DNA from: Galerina marginata
Taxonomy: Eukaryota; Basidiomycota; Agaricomycetes; Agaricales; Galerinaceae
Length of the DNA stretch: 64,000 nucleotides
Assembly (NCBI GenBank): GCA_023014335.1
Contig: JAECYW010000004.1
Span: 186,001 to 250,000 of the forward strand
Reading direction: 5' to 3'
In this document: piece after piece, positions 49,495 to 59,088 of the stretch
Numbering within the stretch: the stretch's first letter is position 1
How the letters are laid out: each line of letters starts with the position of its first letter
Made by a program: the position numbers and the translations under genes
The notes under the pieces: model-generated
Seen by the model: only the letters and a program-made list of their open reading frames with translations
Database searches by the model: none
What the model was told of the DNA's origin: nothing

Positions 49495-51880
49495 TGACCC
49501 GAGCTGGCGGGAAAGAGGAGACTCACACGTCTCTGATGCGCTTGGGAAATTGCCGAGAACAAGCGGGAGGAAGTCTGATTAAATCACTCAGTGGACGGGT
49601 ACAGTTTTAAGCTTATATGCTGTTGGAAGACACCGAATTTGACACGGTTGAGCAAACGCGGTGGGTATTTACAATAAGTAAGCACGGTACAAATTACAGA
49701 CGCAAGAAAATATGCGTACGGAGGGACAGGATAAATTCTGGTAAATCTTATCAAGTAGCTTCGGTGCAGGTACACCGATTGAGAATATAGAAAGAATATT
49801 TGGTGAGGAGGCACTGGATTCAGTGGGAACCCATGCAAATTAATGACAAGAAATAGGTGGGTACTCACCGGATTGAGTCCGAGACAGTAGTTCCAGTGCA
49901 CGCCCACCGATTGCGAATTTATAAATACGGCGGCTGAACACTGAATCAAGTCTGATTAAGTAGTTTCGGTGCAGGTACACCGATTTTGATAATTAAACAT
50001 ATAGATGGGGTGAGGCTGCACAGGATTGAACCTCACTTAAACGAGAACCGACGCAATAAAAAAAGATAAATCGGTGGGTACTCACTAGATTTGAGTCCGA
50101 GACAGTAGTTCCAGTGCACGCCCGCCGATTGCGAATTTATAAATACGGCGGCTGAACACTGAATCAAGTCTGATTAAGCAGTTTCGGTGCAGGTACACCG
50201 ATTTTGATAATTAAACAAATATATGTGGTGAGGCTGCACAGGATTGAACCTCACTTAAACAAGAACCGACGCAAAAAAAAAAAGAAAAATTGGTGGGTAC
50301 TCACTAGATTGAGTCCGAGACAATAGTTTCAGTGCATGCCCACCAATTAAGAATGGAAACCAATACGAATAAATGAAATAGAATCGGTGGGTACTCACTG
50401 GATTGAGTCCGAGACAGTAATTCTGGTGCAGGCCTACCGTTTGTGACTGGGAACCAGTGCGAGTTGGTGAAGTAGAATTAGTGGGTACTCACTGGATTGT
50501 GCCCGGAGGCCCACCAATTAAGAATGGAAACCAATATGAATAAATGAAATAGAATCGGCGGGTACTCACTGGATTGAGTCCGAGACAGTAATTCTAGTGC
50601 AGGCCTACCGTTTGTGACTGGAGCCGAATTGATGCGAATATATGAAAGAAAATTGGTGCCCACTGACTAGATCGGGGCCGAGACAGTAATTTTGGTGCAG
50701 GCCAACAGAATGTGAATTCAAAAATATGGCGGATAAACACTGTATTATTATCAAGTAGCTTCGGTGAAGGTACACTGATTGTGAATATGGAAAGAATATA
50801 TGGTGGAAATGCACTGGATTAAACCTCGACGAATGGTAACCAACGTGAATAAATGGAAACAATTTGGTAGGTACTCACTGGATTGTGCCCAGTCTAGTAG
50901 CTCCAGTGCATGCCCACCGATTTTGAATCAAAGAATACACTCCGTAGACACTAGATCAAGTCTGATCGAGTAGTTTTGGTGCAGAGACACCGAATGTGAA
51001 TGAGAAAACAATTAGTAGAAAAGAGCCGATACGAATAAATGAAAGGAAATTGGTGGGTATTCACCGGATTGAGCCTGGGCTAGTAGTTCCAGTGTCTGCC
51101 CACTGATTGCAAATTCACAAATACGGGATGTAGGTACTGGATCAAATGTGATCGAGTAGTTCCAGTGCAGGCGCACTAATTGTGAATATGACCAACGAAA
51201 ACACGGTGGGCATGGACTTAATTGATCCTCAGTGAAGGAGGACCAACAAAAATAGATGAAAGGAAATTGGTGGGTACTCACCAGATTGGCCGCGGTGGAG
51301 GAGAACCGACGCAAATAAATGAAAGAAAATTTGCGGGTGCCCACTGGATTGAGTATAGTCCAGTAGTTCCTGTGCTTTTCCACCAAATTTTACATCTGTA
51401 AGCAAATCGAAGTCTCGGGACGCCAACTGGATTGATATTTGCACAGGGTTGGGTCCCGCCTCGGTCCTGAAGAAAATCCTGTTTCAATGCATCTGATTTC
51501 AAGTGTTTTTCTCGAATATGGTGGGCCTGCGCCTAAGTCTGGGAGCTACATTACCCATAATACGGTTGAAACTGCCCAGATTAAGAGTACGGCCCGATCA
51601 AAAATTGTTTTGAGGAGGACAGCGCTTTATATATGCGAAGAAACGATTTTTGATCAGGAAAACAGTATCTATAACTACAGCCTGTGAACCATGGTAATCC
51701 GGTATGTTTGAAGAGTAAAAGCTAGCAGTAAATCGATACAATTTAATTACCTATGTGGTGGAAATTCAACAGAATCGTGAAGCACCAGTGTAGTCAAATT
51801 GGTCGGAGCACCCAAGATTGGTTAGTATTGTTTCCCTCTTCTCTTAGTCGTGAGGAAGGTGTGCCTACTCACCATAATTT
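49495..51880 (-). repeat. Right inverted arm of the KDZ element
   Basis: Inverse counterpart of the left arm, about 0.7 kb longer because it holds more subrepeat copies. The word GAGTCCGAGAC occurs at 49875, 50093, 50311, 50405 and 50576, and the near-palindrome GTGGGTACTCAC at 49857, 50074, 50293, 50387 and 50481, plus diverged copies out to about 51270. Confidence 0.75.
49857..50520 (-). repeat. Subterminal tandem repeats, 218-bp period (right)
   Basis: Inverse counterparts of the left units: GAGTCCGAGAC at 49875, 50093 and 50311 gives exact 218-bp spacing. Further partial units follow at shorter spacing (50405, 50576). Confidence 0.8.
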
Positions 51881-52694
51881 CGCAGGTCCTTGACGAAGAT
51901 CCAGCCAAGGACATAGATGCAGTGGCCACAAGCAGCATTTTCTCGCGAACGGAGCGCCAAAAGCGGTTCCTGTTGTCCAAAGTCGGGTTGTAAGAAAGCG
52001 CTTTCTTGTTTGCCAGAACGGAAACCCTACCTAAAGTTCCATGTAAGGCGCGTTCATGCCTCAACGCAGGGTGCGATTTTTGCTTATCGCACGGTGTGTT
52101 TTGCTTTCGACTGACACCCTTACCTGCCCCAGACTCAGAGAGGTTCAAGTCGAACCTCCACGTTTTTCCTTGATCACGCGATCACGGGTAAGAACGGTCC
52201 GCCTTTGCCGGCCTGAAATAGGTTTTCAACCCTTTGTTGCTTCAGCCGATCGCGACGATTTAACCTCGAGAAGAAAGGACGCAGGAAGCGAGGCCTCACT
52301 AGGCCACACTGATTCATTGTACCCTCAGCGACAGGGCAAACTCGGGAGACTGAAGTTAGTTGGGTGATGTGTCTTTCTCTCTTCGTAATCGAGTGGCTGC
52401 AGTAATCCGTGTTCTTTTCCACTTTGAATGATAGCCTTTAAAATAGTTTCATAGTTTCTGAACCTATCTTGTTGCAGTGAACAGTAGCCTTTAGCGATAT
52501 TTCTAAGTCTAGTCTCAACTTTCATTTGCTCCTCTCACTTCTTCCACCGCGCACTGCTCTGATATTAACAATCAGATCACCAAACAATTTCTCAATAGAC
52601 CGCGGTAAGACTATTCTGATCAAATTTATAAAACTATTTATTGAGTAAAGTATGCATAAATGGCGCACGGAATAAGTTATTCTGGTTTCACGAA
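51881..52694. other. Gap between KDZ element and F-box remnant
   Basis: Overlapping short frames on both strands (51822-52148 minus, 51917-52114 plus, 52056-52367 plus) without recognisable domains. No supportable gene. Confidence 0.4.
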
Positions 52695-53223
52695 TCAATC
52701 AACGTACTTAGGGTTCCGGAATATAAGCCGCTCTGGGTTGCCACTGCCGCACAAATACCTTCCCGCACCATTCTTCCATCCGACCTCAAGCCCCGTGAAT
52801 CGATCGAAGTGAGAAAGATCATAGTGAACGTCCTCCCCCATCGGTGGCATGGGCAATAGAATACTGTTGAGTACTAGTCCTATTTCCCATCTCCATTCGA
52901 GAAATGAGAACATGTTGCCGAATTCAACCACCCCGTCTCTAGAATCGTCATCAAGAACAAGTATACGCAGCTGAGGTAAAATTGTTGAGCTGGTGTCGTT
53001 ACGGAGTCTGAGGAGAAAAGGAAACATATGACGGGTGGTAGTTAGGACCTCCGCATTCTCGAAGATGGAAAGAAAATGCTGTAAATTCTGGTCGGAGAAG
53101 AATGTCTCTGCAAATAGAGGGGGACTGGCGAGGTCGACGCTAAAGAAAAAGCTGGGATCACCGCGACCAGCCTCGATCTTGAAAATACCACGTCCTCTAT
53201 TGTTGAAGTAAAGTGAAGGATTC
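52695..53223 (-). pseudogene. F-box/LRR-like protein gene, 3' fragment cut by a retrotransposon
   Basis: A minus-strand frame open from the LTR edge to the stop at 52695: NNRGRGIFKIEAGRGDPSFF, then FFSDQNLQHFLSIFENAEVL, LPQLRILVLDDDSRDGVVEF, FGNMFSFLEWRW, and a tail around SHFDRFTGLEVGWKN. The leucine-rich LPQLRILVLD step followed by a Trp/Arg-containing helix and a final L-x-x-[LF]-x-x-x-G-L-E-V segment is the usual end of the large basidiomycete F-box family. The N-terminal F-box is missing, because the sequence switches to LTR at 53224. The missing half should lie beyond the right edge of the window. Confidence 0.6.
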
Positions 53224-53665
53224 TGTCAGGGATGGTTCGGGGACGTCTCACGAGGCAGCCAGACGGACTGAGGTGTGAAGACCCACAGTCGCACGTAGTC
53301 GGTCGAGAATCCTAGATTCTGTTTACCAGAAGTTCGGAGATCTCCGCACTCAAGGTTATCCTCGAGTTGCGTCGACGAGGTACGACTCGGATCACCTCAC
53401 TCTCAGTACTGAGGAACGGTTGGTAGTACAACCGACTCACTCAAGTCACTAAAAGATGAAGGTAATTGTAAAGAGTAAGTAATCCTCGAGGCATACATGA
53501 GGTATAATACATGAAGCTGACTAATCAGAATCTTCGGAGACTTTCCGTATCGAGTAAACAAAATAAACGAAGCTAGTGACTGGAAATTATCTACGTGAAG
53601 TGGAGTAATTGCCTATCGATCTTCGAAGCTAAATCCACGAGCTGAAATATAATACATACGTTACA
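53224..53665 (-). repeat. 3' LTR of the chromovirus, 442 bp
   Basis: In element sense it begins TGTAACGTATG, directly after a purine-rich tract, and ends CCATCCCTGACA, so it has TG...CA ends with short TGT/ACA inverse matches. Its outer border coincides with the break in the F-box-like frame. The second LTR is outside the window, so the identity of the two cannot be checked here. Confidence 0.65.
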
Positions 53666-53683
53666 AAGCCCTCCCAGTTTCCA
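53666..53683 (-). other. Polypurine tract of the retrotransposon
   Basis: In element sense GGAAACTGGGAGGGCTT lies immediately upstream of the LTR start TGTAACG. It is the expected plus-strand primer for reverse transcription. Confidence 0.6.
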
Positions 53684-53696
53684 GGTGCATAGCTTC

Positions 53697-56369
53697 TCAG
53701 TCAACGCTTTCGGGCAGGAAGATGTTTGAAAGGTGCGTGTGATCCCAGGTGCGAGGCAAACCGACTTTTTCGATTCCCTTAAATATATCGGTGACGTCGG
53801 AAGTGGTGAGTATGTAGCTGGGCGCTAGAGGACCTCGGTTGTAAGTCCGGAGAAAGATTTTCCATCCGCCTCGAGATTTTGGTTCAATTTCTGGAGGCGA
53901 AGCCTTGACGCGATGGGAAATGTAAGTGAAGATAGACTCTAGACCCGCGTTCCATTCTCCAGTCCAATGATCGCAGAATTCTTCGAGGATATGCGGCGGC
54001 GGGAATAGCCAGCGGTCTTGGCGGTGGTCGGTGGGATGTGGAACGTGGCCGAAGAGATATGAAATTTCTTGCGCTGTAACCTTGTCCCAATGCACTCCGA
54101 AAGGTCGTTCGTATCGTACGTCGCTCATTCCCGCTCCGTGAATAGTGGTTTGTATAGACGGCCCCCGCATAAGTTGATCGATGAGATAATCCCCTCCCCA
54201 GTAGTGCGCTAGCCAGCTGCTGGGGCCTCCTAAGGCGATGAAAACCATAGCGTGCGGACGTTGTAAGATATCCGTTATTGTTCCGAGGTAGGTAGCTATA
54301 AAGGACGTCAAGTTGGTAAAGGTTAGAGGAGCCTCTATAAAGTCGGGATCGTATAAGGTAGCCGTTCGAATTCGTTCTAGATGAGAAACGTTACGAGGAG
54401 CGAATCTTTCAAACATAGATGAAGGAATGCCGATGCGGAAGGACCAACGATGTTCGATAGCGATTTGGAGTAAGGAGCTTAGAAAGCGAGCTTCCGGCAC
54501 GCAGTTGGCAAAATATCGCATCCGTACTTCCACGCGAGGATCGGGTAACATCAGCACTCCATGTTCGAAGAGGAGGTGATTCCATCGTCCGGGATCAGCG
54601 ACCGAAAATAAGGAGGTTCGATAAGTCAACCGACTTCCCAGTTCCCGTAAATGGTGCGTAAAGAGAGTCGCGGGACGCTGCTCTGGCGCAACATGCCCTG
54701 AAAGCGTCGGCCTCGGGGATGCGGAACGCCTCCTGAGGGCCAGAATAGGTCGCGGAAGATTGCTTTCAGCGTTTGCGATTCTTCGGCTGACGTTACGCCA
54801 AGAGGTTATATTCGAGATGGAGTCGTTACTCGTGATGTATGGCGATTCTTCAACGTTCGCTAATCTTAGACGGTCGAGGAGCGAGGGGGCAGCGAGAGAT
54901 TCGATTGGAACTGAACTCATCTCGACGTCTGATTCACTAGGGGGACTTTCGCTATCCTGTTCGCTAGTGCCCTGGTACTCGCCTGTAAGATTCGTGCGAG
55001 AGGGTCCTCTAGCGGCGTCGATAGAGTCGTCGTCGTCGTCGTCGTCGGTCGGCCGGCCAGTCTCTGAGTCGTACTTACGATCCTGTGTAGGGGCCAGAGT
55101 AAATTTATACATCTCTCTGATAACTCGCTCGCTTTCCGAATAGAGGACTTCGTTTTCTTCAAGCGCCGAAGATAATGCCGCTAGGGAATTGGTTTTCTTC
55201 CTCCATCGCCAAAAGGTCACGACGGTCTGATCACCTTCTGAATCCACTCAAAAGTCGAAAGCCGCTTTATACCGATCGGAGTCTGCCCTTGGATGAAGAG
55301 GACGTCGCTTCCACCCTTCGAAATCGATAACGTAGAAAATTGCGTCCAATTCGTAGCTTTCGTGACTAACGTTCGTCGTTGAAATTCGTGGTTGGAAATA
55401 GTCATCGAATTTTGTCGAATTTCTCGCAGCCCGTTCCCAAGCTTCGTCCCGCTCTAAGTCGAATATTATTACGCGATCTTCCTGAGGGGCTAAGGCTATC
55501 AGATTGGGATTTAATTTGGATAGTCGTTCCTCCATCCGTTCCTCAAGGCCCCATATATAGTATACCGGGATGTTGTGACTAAGAAGAAACGCGATGTTGA
55601 TCTCGGACCAATCTCTGGTTAACTCCAGAATGACGCCTCTGGAGGGTAGAGACGAGTTACAGAAGAATTCGAAGGTCGTTGCCATCCTCGGTTCCAGTTT
55701 GGCGATCAAGTTTGGGAAGACTGCGTGTAGCCAGCGCAGCCATCCAGCATGGTCGAGAATGGCGCGTTTAACATCCGCGGCGGCTCTTTGTAGAAGTTCT
55801 TCGGAGCGAAAGCCCTCATCCAGGACGAAAGGGATAATATCGGGAGGTATTCCACAGGGTGCTCGCTGTAGAACTGTAGCCAGAATATCCTCTACTAGTC
55901 CTCGGATACTCTGGTAGGTTCTTTGGTACATTCTAGCCGCTTCGCGCTCGACGAAAAACCGTTGATTAGGGCCTATTGGGTTCGAACCGCTATTATGCAC
56001 GGGTATACCTTCGTCCATTTTAGTGTACCAAGGGGCGTTCGCGACGGTTCCATCGTCTATAGGGATGAAGCCGCGCCAGTGATGATTGTGCCTATACCAG
56101 TCTGGTTCCGCTCCCCAGTCCAATTCGAGATATCGGCCAGAATTAGAGATTGGTTCAGCGGCCCATTTCCTGTCCTCGAAATTCTTGAAGATCCGAGCTT
56201 CGGTGGGCACTTTATCGACGTCGCAGTTCAAGGCTATCCAATCAGTCCAGTCATGACCTAGAGTAGCAATGTTGGGAATTTTTCCTTGATCGTCCCGAAT
56301 GAGATCGGGTCCTAGTCTTTGGAGAAGGGGCGTCCCCTGATCGTTGCGCAGAGTCAAAGGGGTAGCCAT
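53697..56369 (-). CDS. Third ORF of the chromovirus, in the env position, with one in-frame TGA
   Basis: The start is the ATG at 56369 (MATPLTLRNDQGTPLLQRLG). One reading frame of about 890 codons is interrupted only by a TGA at 55248-55250; the next codon is GTG and the frame stays open to 53697. First part: LGHDWTDWIALNCDVDKVPT, ELDWGAEPDWYRHNHHWRGF, VILELTRDWSEINIAFLLSH, AIFYVIDFEGWKRR. After the TGA: an acidic run (seven Asp near TDDDDDDDS), then PGRWNHLLFEHGVLMLPDPR, MVFIALGGPSSWLAHYWGGD, FCDHWTGEWNAGLESIFTYI. Trp-rich, globular, no signal peptide or membrane span, so not a classical envelope protein. No family recognised. The gap to pol is about 450 bp. The TGA may be a mutation in a dying copy. 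Confidence 0.7.
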
Positions 56370-56820
56370 CGCTCGGAGTATCCTCTCGAGTTAGGCCTCT
56401 CGCGTTGAATCGACCAGGTATCCCTGGGGATCAATCTGAGGGGAAGAAAGAAGTGGGAGGAAAGAATGGGGTTCGCTTCTCCAACGGCCCTCTTAACTGA
56501 CACGCTTTGACCTGCGTGTTTTCCTTTTAAGGCGTTGAAACTCAGCAAACTCTTCGAATGCGTCTCGAAGCCATCTGCGGGGGATATGAGCTGAGTTAGT
56601 GGCTGCGTAATAAACATAGAAAGGGAAATAATGGTGCATATCTTTGGCTCCGTGGCCAGGTGTCCTTTGAGGGGCATATGTTATAATATCTTTGGAGGTA
56701 CGGCTTATGGTGATTGTCGAGATGAGCGCAGAAGGAAAAGAGTCGTCGGGATCGGATGGAAGCGAGTATCTGGCTTGGTGATCTCCGGTTAAACGAGCCA
56801 GCAGTCGCGGAGGGAGGATA
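56370..56820. other. Spacer between pol and the third ORF
   Basis: No open frame of substance in the element's sense. It could hold a subgenomic promoter or splice acceptor for the third ORF, but none is obvious. Confidence 0.3.
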
Positions 56821-59088
56821 CTATAGATTATTTTGCGACTTGTATTCGCGCAGAAGATCTGGCGAGTTCTTCAAGTCACGTGCCGTAATCCATTGGTCGA
56901 ATTGCGGTCCATATCCTTCCCATCTGACCAAGAACTTCAGTGTCTTGTTCTTGCCAACTCGTTTGTGAGCTAGGATGCGTTCTACGTCAAACTCTTCCGA
57001 TTGTTCTTTCCTCTTCGGGTCTGATGGCAGCTGTGTTCTCTCCTCCCCGTTGCCTGGTTCCATGTACTTCTTAAGGTGTTCAACGTTGAAGACTGGACTA
57101 CCCGGGTAACTGTCTGGGAGCCGAAGACGAAAAACGTTAGGATTTATCTTGTCCATTACTTCGAATGGTCCGATCCACCGTGCGCTGAGTTTAGATCCTT
57201 CGCCTTTTGATTCTATCCAATCTAGAGAGTGTGGATTGACTAGTACTCGGTCGCCCATTTCGATCATCGGCTCCTTTCTTCTTGAATTGTACTGCAATGC
57301 TTGCTGATGCTGTGCGTACGCTATTGCTAATCGTGCGTTTTCTCTGTGCATGTCCATCGCTTTCAAGAAGTCTGCTGATTCTCTTTTTATGTTCAATTCC
57401 TCCCCGGGTGCCGGTTTCGGAAGAAAGTCGACCGTTGACCTTGGTTTAAAACCAAGTAATAGGTCGAATGGTGCCGTCCCTGTCGAAGAATGAATTGTGG
57501 AATTGTACGCGAATTCCAAAAGGTAAATCCAGTACGCCCAGTCGTCTTTCTCACTATTGACGTATGCTCTCAACATCGTGGCTAGGAGTTTGTTGACTAT
57601 TTCAGTTTGCCCGTCCATCTGAGGGTGATGTGAAGACGACAAGACCATCGCAATTTTCATGGCTTGTGCGACTCCTTTCCAGAAATCGGATACCCATCGC
57701 GGGTCCCTATCAGTGATTATGCTTTCTGGTATTCCATATCGACTGATTACTTTTCTAGTGAATAGATGTCCGAAATCTTCCGCGTTAAGGCCTGTTGTCG
57801 TCGGTACAAAGTTCGCATGTTTTGTTAAGCGATCGACGGTGACGAAAATAGCGTTGTGGCCATTCGACATTGGTAGGTTTACTATGAAATCCATCGATAT
57901 GGATGCGTATGGGCGATGGGGAATCGGATTAGGTATGAGGTATCCCCATCGGTTAAACGTTGATGGTTTGGTCTTTTGGCAGATATCGCATGTACGGCAG
58001 AATCGGACGATGTCGGCCTTCATTCGTTTCCAATAAAAACGCGGGGTCAGTTTTTGCCATAATTTCTCTGGGCTGCAATGGGCGGTTTCACTCGCTGTTT
58101 CGTGCGCCGTTGTCAAGAGTTTCTGCTGAAACGATTCTGGGACGCATAGACGAGGGTTATAGTCGGCGTCCTTGAAGTACAAAAGGTTATCTTTGTCTCT
58201 AATGAACCTGTAACCTGGGGTCCAATCTTCTCCCGATGAACGGATGTCTGTCCAAATGTTTTTGAAAGATTTGCTCGTTTCGTATGCTGATACCCATTGT
58301 TGCAGTATCTCCGGGTTCATTCGCACGTGGAGGTGATTTGTGGTTGTCATGTTCAGTACGTCCTTGTCGTCTTTCGTGTTCTTTCGATCATTCTGATGTT
58401 TGTGCGACCCCTTTTTAGTTCTCGTCTTGCTGTTGACAAAAGCCTGCCTTGGCGGGTAATCTTCCAATGTATCTTCGATGTTCCAAGCTATGAATGATAC
58501 TTTGTGAGATGGTGACGAGTGCTTCTCTGTACCTAGAGTTGCAGGCATCACAATCGGGGCTATGTCGTCGCATGGCGGCGATGTGTGAGCGGGAGGAGTT
58601 CGAGGCATGCGTGATAATGGGTCGACATTAGAGTGAGCTCGTCCCGGTCTGTGGATAACCTCTAATCCTGGTGCGTAAGCCGAAAATACTGCGCCCCACG
58701 CTGCTAATCGTCGGTTTGAATTTTCGTATGTTCGGGCCCATTGAAGTGCAGCATGATCAGTTACTAGGAGAATCACCTCGCCTTCGATGAAGGGTTGGAA
58801 GCGTACTAAGCCTTCCTTGGCGGCTAACGCTTCTCTTTCTGTTGCTGAGTAGCGTAATTCTGCCGATTTAAAGGTTCGCGACCAATAAGCTATCACTCTC
58901 TCGATGAGTATTTCAGTCTCTTCTACCGGGTTTGCCCAACTTATTTCGCTTTTGTCGTCTCTCGTCTTTTGGGATAAGATAATGGGAAGCTTTCCAACAC
59001 TGCTTTTACTTTTTCCAAATGAGTGGATAATCCCAAACGAGACACCTTGTGTCCAAGTAGGAGAATGGACCCATAGAACAAGTGGCAC
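56821..59088 (-). pseudogene. Pol, 3' part: RNase H remnant, integrase, chromodomain
   Basis: Downstream part of Pol, in a different frame from the upstream part. RNase H is present only from about ILSQKTRDDKSEISW onward: AYWSRTFKSAELRYSATERE holds the catalytic Glu and LLVTDHAALQWAR the second Asp, while the strand with the first Asp is gone. Integrase: zinc region HETASETAH with CRTCDICQKTK; catalytic core DFIVNLPMSNGHNAIFVTVD, ITDRDPRWVSDFW and HPQMDGQTEIVNK give the D-D-E residues. Then the C-terminal SH3-like part (RWIGPFEVMDKINPNVFRLR) and a chromodomain (ILAHKRVGKNKTLKFLVRWE, GPQFDQWITARDL), which in chromoviruses targets integration to modified histones. Stop at 56821. The nominal ATG at 59088 lies inside the frameshifted overlap and is not a real start. 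Confidence 0.85.

Larger units (their letters stand above)
31290..51880. mobile_element. Giant KDZ DNA transposon with cargo genes, about 20.6 kb
   Basis: A KDZ (Kyakuja-Dileera-Zisupton) transposase gene and about seven other genes are enclosed by two long inverted arms. Outermost detectable arm similarity: AATCTTGGGTGC at about 31340 on the plus strand pairs with its inverse near 51818, and weaker matching continues outward to about 31290 and 51880. The inner limits are about 32940 and 49495. KDZ transposons are known in basidiomycetes and can exceed 10 kb. The transposase sits at the right end, and the cargo reads in both directions. Exact termini and target-site duplication were not resolved by eye. 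Confidence 0.75.

Noticed and set aside
31290..51880. TET/JBP oxygenase gene in the KDZ element
   Set aside because: These genes accompany KDZ transposons in some fungi, so I looked for the HxD...H pattern among cargo frames, but none was found.
55245..55247. Separate gene start at 55247
   Set aside because: The codon is GTG directly after a TGA in the same frame, so this is a continuation of one interrupted ORF rather than a new gene.
53697..56369. Envelope protein
   Set aside because: Position fits, but no signal peptide, no transmembrane helix and no fusion-peptide-like stretch were seen.
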